Shown here one piece after another: positions 57,126 through 64,000 of a stretch of DNA of 64,000 nt. The translations under genes were made by a program, and so were the position numbers. A model generated the notes under the pieces. It was not told where the DNA came from, made no database searches, and was given only the letters and a program-made list of their open reading frames with translations. Source of the DNA: Suillus spraguei (Eukaryota; Basidiomycota; Agaricomycetes; Boletales; Suillaceae); assembly GCA_016800925.1 (NCBI GenBank), contig JABCPU010000029.1, positions 186,001 to 250,000 on the forward strand. The letters run 5' to 3'. Each line of letters opens with the position of its first letter. Position 1 is the first letter of the stretch.

Positions 57126-57449
57126 GCCAACTTGATACGAACTCTTGCATCAGTTTACTACAATGGAGTTTGAGAATATATCCTGTTTCAGGGGCAATAC
57201 GGATGGGTTCCTTGTAAGAGGTCATCAACGCCTGAGTCTGTAGTTGTGGGAATTATATGAGGGCCTGATTACTATTTTACGCCCAAGGATGACTATGTAT
57301 GTATACTGTGAGGAATTTGATTTGTTCATGGCTTGTCATGTATACTTACCAATATAAGTTCAGCAAGAGACAAAGTCGTAACATGCCGCCATTGCAACTA
57401 GCAAGGGATGAGAGTGCCCTTGTGTTCATGCTGTTGAGCAGTCTCACTT
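57126..57449. other. Gap before the Tc1 element
   Basis: The beginning continues the similarity to copy 1 downstream sequence (gtcagttta, gagaggtcat-like strings against 52575-52625). No gene. Confidence 0.4.
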
Positions 57450-57451
57450 TA

Positions 57452-59050
57452 CAGTGGCTCAAAAAAGTGTCCGAATGTTTGTGGAAATTTGTGTAATTGA
57501 TTCACTGTGAGTCAGGGTGTGGAAATATGAACTAAGCCATAGTGAGGTGTCAGGAAGCCCTGTTTCTCAGCCTTATTAGTGTTCCCTATGGCATGAGAAT
57601 CCACTCACCATGCAAATATATGGTCATTTTAATTTGATGACTCATTCGGACACTTTTTTGACTTTCAGTTTGACCAACACAATCTCTATAATTCTGACAC
57701 TTTGTGTGACCTCCTTTTGCTCTAATCACTTATGCCACTCTTCTAAACATATTATCTATCCATTTCTGATATTCCTCTTTAGCTATCTTGCTCCACCCTG
57801 CTGCAACTCTGTCCTATAGCTGAAATAGCCTCTGTGGTGAATTTTAATAGGCTGTATGCAATTTCTTGAGTAATTGCCAGAGATATTTAATAAATTTGAG
57901 GTTTTGGGACTGCACTAGTCAGTATATAATACTAACATTGTGGCCTTCAAGTAATTGGTGCCCAACTTAGAGGTGTGCTTAGAGTCATTATCTCATTGGA
58001 AGGAAGTGTCTTCTCTATTAATCCATGACTCCTACATGCTTCTTAGCAAACATCTATCTAAAATGGAAATGAGACACTCTGTATTTATTATCCTCTCTAT
58101 TTCATAGAAAATATTTGTCCTATGTGGCCTCATACCATCAATTTTCATCCTCCAAACATAAGTCTTTGTTTAACTTCTTTTGTTTCCAGTAGATCTCCTG
58201 CCTTTTTTCACAAATTTTTCATGCTTCATGACACCTTACTATGTGTTTTGGTCTCATCTGACAAGATAACCAATTTCCAGTCATAACAGTCCAGTACTGA
58301 TGCTTTAAAGCAAAAGTATATCTTGTCTTTATATGAGTTGGAGATAGAAGAGAGTTTTATTCTGCATTACAGCTTTAAGATTGGACACCTTGAGTGTATT
58401 ACTGACTGTCTGAGCTGAGAGAGTAGTGGAGATGATGGCATCAATGATTTTGATAGACTTAGTAGCATCAATGACCTACCCAGTCAGAATATAATGAATA
58501 AGATATTTTTTGTAATATACAGTGAGCTTTCAAGTTAGCTATGAAATGGTTTTAAACTCACAATATTAGTGTTCTATAATGGTCAGAATAGTCCCAAGAC
58601 CTCAAATCTATTAAATATCTCTGGCAATTACTCAAGAAATTGCATACAGCCTATTAAAATTCACCACAGAGGCTATTTCAGCTATAGGACAGAGTTGCAG
58701 CAGGGTGGAGCAAGATAGCTAAGGAGGAATATCAGAAATTGATAGATAATATGTTTAGAAGAGTGGCATAAGTGATTAGAGCAAAAGGAGGTCACACAAA
58801 GTATCAGAATTATAGAGATTGTGTTGGTCAAACTGAAAGTCAAAAAAATGTCCAAATGAGTCATCACATTAAAATGACCATATATTCGCATGGTGTGAGT
58901 GGATTCCCACGCCATAGGGAACACTAATAAAGCTGAGAAACAGGGCTTCCTGACACCTCACTATGGCTTAGTTATATTTCCACACCCTGACTCACAGTGA
59001 AGCAATTACACAAATTTCCACAAACATTCGGACACCTTTTTGAGCCACTG
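57452..59050 (-). mobile_element. Tc1/mariner transposon with about 490-bp inverted arms (foldback)
   Basis: The ends are CAGTGGCTCAAAAA and its complement, flanked by TA on both sides (57450-57451, 59051-59052), the signature of Tc1/mariner insertion. The arms 57452-57943 and 58561-59050 are near-identical inverted copies, far longer than ordinary Tc1 ends. The arms include the C-terminal part of a Tc1 transposase: read outward, both give a DLKSIKYLWQLLK-type segment (the family's PDLNPIEHLW) and AKGGHTK. Between the arms, the minus strand continues the same transposase toward its N-terminus and holds the DND-KHTSK core (57985-58030), just after an in-frame stop. So one transposase plus an inverted second copy of its 3' end. 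The many stops mean it cannot mobilise itself. Confidence 0.88.
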
Positions 59051-59052
59051 TA

Positions 59053-60160
59053 TACTAGATGTCCACAGGAGTTTGCGCATTGTTGGCGTAACGTCTATTA
59101 CTCCACAACGCACAGACATAAAAACTTAATTCTTTGACGGTTCAACAGAATGAACTCTAAGGTACAACATCTGCTAGTTTTTTTTTTGAAACTCGACGTG
59201 TTGAGTCCAGCAGAGAGTTACTGTGCAGAAAAGTGCATTTTCCCTAGAGTTCGCACACTTTGTCACACCAAGTCACACATCCGCCCCAATGCCTATTTGC
59301 ACTCCACAGTGTCGGCACCGTTCATACAGTGTGTTGTGAAGTCATGCATTGGGGACTTAAGTAGAGGCAATGGCACTCAAAACAATCTGTATGAAGCAAT
59401 AGAAATGTGCAATCAATGCTATTGAACTGATTATGTGACTGTGTATAAGAATTGGTAGAGTAACTAAGGTGAAAAATGAGGTGCACTTGAATAAGCTTGC
59501 ACAGGTATATGATAATTGTGAAAAGAATGATGGGGAATCATATGATACTGTGTATTGTTGGGCAAATGATGTAAATTATGTTGGAGAGAGAATGGGTGAT
59601 GCGGGTGTCCATAAGGAAGTAAAGTATGTACAACGCCAGAATAAACAGTTGAGGGGGATCAGACATTGATAGCGCAGGAACATAATGGGGAGTAGTGGAT
59701 GAGGATGAGCCCATTGAATATTGCAAGTCATCGAGTTGACGACAGATCACAGGACACTCAACTGGGAGTGCCTCGGCTGGCCCGAGTGCAGCATTTTTGT
59801 CAACTATGCTTGTGTGTGTGCATTTCTGCCCACGAGGGAGATGGCCATAAAGTATGGCGTTATATCTGCACATTTATTATTTGTGCGTTCCGCACTGTTC
59901 TGCAGCATGCACATTGTACCCCTGCACTGTGCATTCAATTCAGTTTTATTTCAGAGCTTGCGCGTTCAATTCAGGGCTTGCATGTTTTATTCAAACCTCC
60001 AGTGCATTTTCGTCCATGAAGAGCTTTGACTGCACCATGACACTGGCAGTGAGTATAGACTCCTGTTGTGATGTTCAAAAGCTGGTCGACCTAAGGCCAC
60101 ATTGTTCACAAGTATGACGAGTCCATGGATAAAGTCTAGCGGTACTAAACATGAGGGAAA
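59053..60160. other. Intergenic region of unclear content
   Basis: Several frames of 60-110 codons occur on both strands (for example 59150-59425 and 59699-60019, plus), but none has a recognisable motif or fits an exon chain. Base composition is AT-rich. A short undetected gene is possible. Confidence 0.35.
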
Positions 60161-61227
60161 CTAGGGCTCGAAAACTAACTTTTCGACTAGAAAGCGACAA
60201 GCTTCAGAAGCAAAATGTTCAGTGTGACGAAACAGGGCTCCTTCATCCAGAATCTTGAACATTAGTTTTTTGCAACCCTCACTAACCCTTCCAAATGACA
60301 GTTCCTTGAAGCGCTTGAGGGCATCACCATATGGTTGTGGATTCCTGCCATTGAGAAGGAACCAGCCCATTCCATTCCACCAAATAGCATGCCAATCCTC
60401 ACTACAACCCGTCGGGTCTTGACAGTCACTTGAGTGCATCAAGATTTTCAGCTCCTCCACAGCTACAATCCAACAATGATGATTGAGTGCCGCTTGAACA
60501 TAAACAATAAAAATACCTCATGTCCCATTAGCTCCCGGTGTGTGTGTGTAATTTCAGTAACAGGTGTTTCTGCCAGTAGCTGGAAAGCGAAAGGAAAGAT
60601 CGAGTGGACATGGTATTTGATGGCCAGGTTGATCAACTGAGCTGGGTGGAAGCGGAAACGTGCAGAAAATATGCGGTGCATGACAAATTCTTGTGCATGG
60701 CAGCATTGATACATGTTGCAAAAGTGGAGGAATTTTAAGAGCTCGTCAGTAGTGTAAGGACCAGTGCGCACTCTACAAACAGTTCAGTGGCTGAATAGTA
60801 AGGAGCATAAACAATATATTGACATACCTTCCAAAAGTATGTTCAAGAAACAATTCAAATGCATCCTGCGACAGTCCATTGAGTTGGATAGGCCTATCAT
60901 CACTCATTCCATCCAGTTCTATTTGTCCATCCTGTGTGGCAGCAAACATATCACGAAAAACATTGGAATATGTCGACAAGATTGATTTGCAGAGTCTGTA
61001 CAGTACGTTCTTGACCTTCCAGCACGGCTTTCAAACAAGGAATGATTTGATAATGAAAAAAACTCACCTGAAAAACATGACTTGAAGCCTGAAAATAAAA
61101 GATTGGGTGTCAAGTTGGGACATCAGTTTCAGACATACTAGTAATATTAATGTTGGTGAAGTTGGACGTTCAAGATGGCCCTTGAAAGTTAATCCAATCT
61201 GTTGTTTGGTTGTGTTGGGTCGCTCAT
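60161..61227 (-). CDS. BTB/POZ-domain protein
   Basis: The main exons 60995-60828, 60772-60517 and 60454-60161 hold phase to the stop. The first of them gives the BTB core LCKSILSTYSNVFRDMFA, with VFRDMF as the typical strand/helix turn, then DRPIQLNGLSQDAFELFLEHTFG. The next exon shows the helical part ELLKFLHFCNMYQCCHAQEF and a long BACK-like helix set. The C-terminus is RFLVEKLVFEP. The 5' end is uncertain: a 22-base exon (about 61073-61094, LQVMFF) probably precedes it, and an ATG at 61227 (MSDPTQPNN) is a likely start. BTB proteins of this basidiomycete group are very numerous, mostly of unknown role, often linked to Cul3 ubiquitin ligases. Confidence 0.7.
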
Positions 61228-61612
61228 GCTTGCACTACTAACATCGAACTCCAATTGACGACAAATGAATGTTATTATGAGTCCATGTAGGAAGTCTCGC
61301 TGGCATAAGAAACCCGATCACATCCGACCAGCGCTTGGGAAGTGACACATTCAGCATTTAACAAATAGTGCAAAGTAATGAGTGAAATCAAGTGATTGCA
61401 ATATATAATTAGTAGGTGATGCATCACGAGGATGCAAGGTAGGAGTATGGGAAGATGTGATGAGTGTTGGATGGGATTAATAGTATGTACTGCAAAGCAC
61501 AAGGAGGAACAAGAAATGAAATTAGCAGGCCTGTCGCTCAAAAAATAGACCTGGACCTGGTCGTGGTTGCAGCCAGATTATGGTGGAAGACCGGTATGGC
61601 AACTCTGAGTAT
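61228..61612. other. Gap between the BTB gene and the unknown gene
   Basis: No supported feature; AT-rich with short frames. Confidence 0.4.
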
Positions 61613-63780
61613 TCAGACAAGAAAGGTAGCAGGGTTCTGAGTCATGATATAACAGCAGTCCCAAGGATTAATATGTTCTGGTGTGAAGGGGTCATCATCT
61701 TCTGGTTTGTTGTGCCACACGACATCATCCTTACTGACTGACATGAATTCAGGTGGAGATGATAATTTGTTCTTGAGTTGCAGGACGACAGCAGGCACTT
61801 GACTGCAAAATGAGGCTGTTTCTAGTGATAATGGTGCAGATTAAATAATAAGTTATGAGCGAGCGGAACGGTGAACTTATGGAGGCTACTGGATTGAGTA
61901 GGCTGGGTTGACAGAGGGGCCTCAGAGCTTGAACTTTCTGAGTCCATGAAGAATAGTGGGATGCTAGCATCACTCGCTGTTTCTGAATGTCAAATACACA
62001 CTTGGGAAAACAGGTGGAGTGACAAATATGAACCTTTCTTTAGTTTCTTTTGAACAACTACCTTTGCACCCGATGGTGATTCATCGGGAGAAAGAGCTCT
62101 TTTCACTGTGAAGGTGACAAGTAGTAAGAACATGCATGATTAGTATAATTTGAATAAGTGAGCACTCACTGTGATTAGTCCTCCTTGGCGATGTAAAGAT
62201 ACAATCTAACCTGGGCTGTAGATAAACCACGGCCTAAGCTAGTATGCGAGTCTTGCGGTAATTCCAGCTTTGTCCGAAAGTTGATCTAAAGTAGCGAAAA
62301 AGGTCAGTAATTCACTAGTGTTGCTGCCAAAGTGCGGAGCTGCGTCTGAGGTAGCCACAGGCATGAAAAATGCGCCTGCCATACTGTCCGTAGCGCATGA
62401 ATACAGCGTGGGAACATGCAGTAAAAACTGTGGTAATGCAACAAAAAATGATAAGCAGTGTTAGGCAAAATCAAACTATACCAAAAGATCCCCTCACAGT
62501 GGTCACCAATTGTAGAGAAACAATCCTGCCTGGGGGGGCAGGTATAAGAAGCAGGGAGCAGTATGTTCAGCCCAAAGGGCTTCTGACTAGCCAAAACTCA
62601 AAGGAAGGAGAGAGGAAACAGTCAAAGACAGTGGTAGTGTTCACTTTAGAAAACTAGGTATCCAGGAGCTAACTAGTGAGCTATAAAAGCTGCCAAACTA
62701 GAAAAGCTACAGAGAGGAAAGCTACACAAGAACTCAAATGAGTGAGGAGCTATGGTAAGCTGCCAGGAACAGTACTGGAACTAAGTAGAATCCTTGGTGG
62801 TGCAAAGAGTGAAAGGTGAGGTGCTTATGTAATCATCAAAAGTGCGAACCTAAGGTAAGGAAAGTCCAAGTATGAGACACCATGCAAAAACTACCTTTTC
62901 AAGCCCAGCCTGAGTTTGTCTGTCACAGCGATCTAGCCTTCATTTTACCTTTGGGGTCTGAGTGCTTGACTTCATCATCGGTTAGATCTAATTCCATTAA
63001 GGAAGTCGCAAGCTCGTTGTCTGACTTGCCATGGACTGAACTGTCCGTGTTGGACAAAAGCTGGTCACTGCAGTCATGTTCAGAATCTGAACCCACTATG
63101 ATAGGTTGCGTGTTCCAGGATTCATAAATGTCCTCAGGGACTCGATTCCTTGTTACTTAAAAATGAATTGTTAGCACATGAATGTTGAAGCAATACAAAG
63201 ACGCATGGACCTACCAAATTAGAGATGACAATCATTGACACTGGCTTTATCTTGTCCCTTGTGTTTTGCAAGGTCACTTCCAGTTGGAAATGTGACTTCA
63301 ACAACCGTCAACATCAGTCCGGTCTTGTTGAGGAGGCACCAAATAGGTTTATCTTCTTGAGTGGCCTGCAGTTGTGATGCTCGCTTCTCAACTTGCCCAT
63401 CCAGGTGACCGAAGACCTTTGGGAACCAGGTACATAGGTTTCTTGTGATCATCGGATATGTCCATCCGGTATTGATTCTAAATTGCTGATCAAGATAGCA
63501 CCCACAGTTCCTCATAGCCTGTATCTCGTTTTGCCCACCCTTGCCTGGGGCTTTGGTTTCTCTGAGAAAGCCATTCCTCTGTCAAATAATATAGTATAAG
63601 TTTGATCCATTGAAGGTGCTACTTGACTTACATCGACACCACAGGTTAGCATGGCGATTGATGCAACTTGAAACACAGTAGTCATTGCTGTGGTATTACT
63701 AGAGGCAGTGCTCCGGCGCATTTGACTAGCTGGGTATGGGCTAGTTTCTTTGCAATCCTAGAAGTTATAAAGTAAATTCC
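61613..63780 (-). CDS. Unrecognised multi-exon gene, probably continuing upstream
   Basis: Good exons on the minus strand: one ending 63632 (start near 63750, KETSPYPASQMRR, then FQVASIAMLTCGVD), 63578-63242 (RNGFLRETKAPGKGGQNEIQ and NCGCYLDQQFRINTGWTY), 63155-62949 (an acidic Ser/Asp-rich segment with SDSEHDCSDQLLSNTDSS), a Lys-rich piece near 62110-62035 (KRALSPDESPSGAKVVVQKK) and a last exon ending at the stop 61613 (VWHNKPEDDDPFTPEHINPW). The first three join in phase through GT-AG introns. The joins to the last two are not settled. The region 62300-62880 between exons has no coding signal and may hold an insertion. I do not recognise the family. The compact Cys/Trp-rich first domain followed by an acidic and a Lys-rich tail suggests a nuclear protein, but that is guesswork. 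The start lies at or beyond the right edge. Confidence 0.5.
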
Positions 63781-63788
63781 TGCACTAG

Positions 63789-63986
63789 ATGTCAGCCCAT
63801 CTCGCACCTTTAGCAAGCCAGCTGTCACGAATTCCAAATACAAATCATTATTCCTTCCTCAATTTCCCTAAAGCGTCTAAACCCAGCGCTAAGACAAACC
63901 CTAACCCTATCAAAATTCCCATATCCGCTTCTATAACTGAACTTCCTGATGAAGATGAAAAGATCTTTTATGATGCTATCGGATAA
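63789..63986 (+). other. Short plus-strand frame at the window edge
   Basis: A 65-codon frame (TELPDEDEKIFYDAIG at its end) has protein-like composition with a Lys/Pro/Asn-rich centre. It overlaps the 5' end of the unknown minus-strand gene and runs to the right edge region. It could be the first exon of a gene that continues past the window, or a shadow. Confidence 0.25.
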
Positions 63987-64000
63987 GATAAGATAGTATC

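Noticed and set aside
62459..62525. Possible LTR or transposon end in the last gene
   Set aside because: A tgtt...aaca pair exists but only about 65 bases apart, with no target duplication or internal feature.

Overview
This window is nuclear DNA of a filamentous basidiomycete, most likely an Agaricomycete and perhaps a Boletales-type ectomycorrhizal species. The reasons are very short GT-AG introns (about 42-80 bases) cutting almost every gene, two DUF6593 proteins, a C2/TPR/CHAT protein, an AIM9-type phosphotransferase, a Zn2Cys6 regulator with its fungal-specific domain, and Tc1/mariner and Ty3/gypsy debris. The taxon is inferred from remembered family resemblance; no search was run.

The left part (about 2.8-45 kb) is a normal gene-bearing region. 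In order it holds: a collapsed TPR-CHAT gene (2859-5359, +), COG3 of the Golgi tethering complex (6218-9187, -), a Sec2-type Rab exchange factor (11224-12651, -), a DUF6593 protein (13761-14502, +), a 2-oxoglutarate/Fe(II) dioxygenase (14950-16390, +), a BCS1-like AAA ATPase (17080-19616, -), a four-exon membrane protein (20109-21476, -) divergent from a G-protein alpha subunit (22262-23654, +), a cytochrome-b5-like MAPR/Dap1 protein (24782-25402, -), an unknown gene (25736-26388, +), a 13-exon Zn2Cys6 transcription factor (27021-30286, -), an unknown Ser/Arg-rich ORF (32056-32589, +), a second DUF6593 gene (35679-36360, -), an MMTAG2-like nuclear protein (37441-38216, -), a PWWP protein (40216-41668, +), a mitochondrial pterin-carbinolamine-dehydratase-like protein (42234-43256, +) and an aldo/keto reductase (43869-45021, -). 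Most models were checked by following splice phase through every exon to the stop codon.

The right part (about 45-60 kb) is repeat-rich and fast-evolving. Two copies of a 1.2-1.4 kb repeat (46001-47430 and 50086-51270) carry head-to-tail tRNA-Ser-like units, most followed by a T-run, and flank a decayed AIM9-like gene plus a gypsy integrase fragment. Next come two paralogous small secreted six-cysteine (knottin-pattern) genes lying in a duplicated block about 4.8 kb apart. They are separated by a 0.5 kb inverted repeat, a displaced fragment of the aldo/keto reductase locus, a MITE-like element and a solo LTR. A Tc1/mariner element with unusually long inverted arms (57452-59050) follows. The end of the window holds a BTB/POZ-type gene and an unrecognised multi-exon gene.

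There is no operon structure. The most notable signals are the secreted knottin pair, the tRNA-like arrays and the foldback Tc1 element. Smaller ones are the TPR-CHAT collapse that keeps the protease-like dyad and a probable GC-AG intron at the catalytic motif of the dehydratase-like gene.
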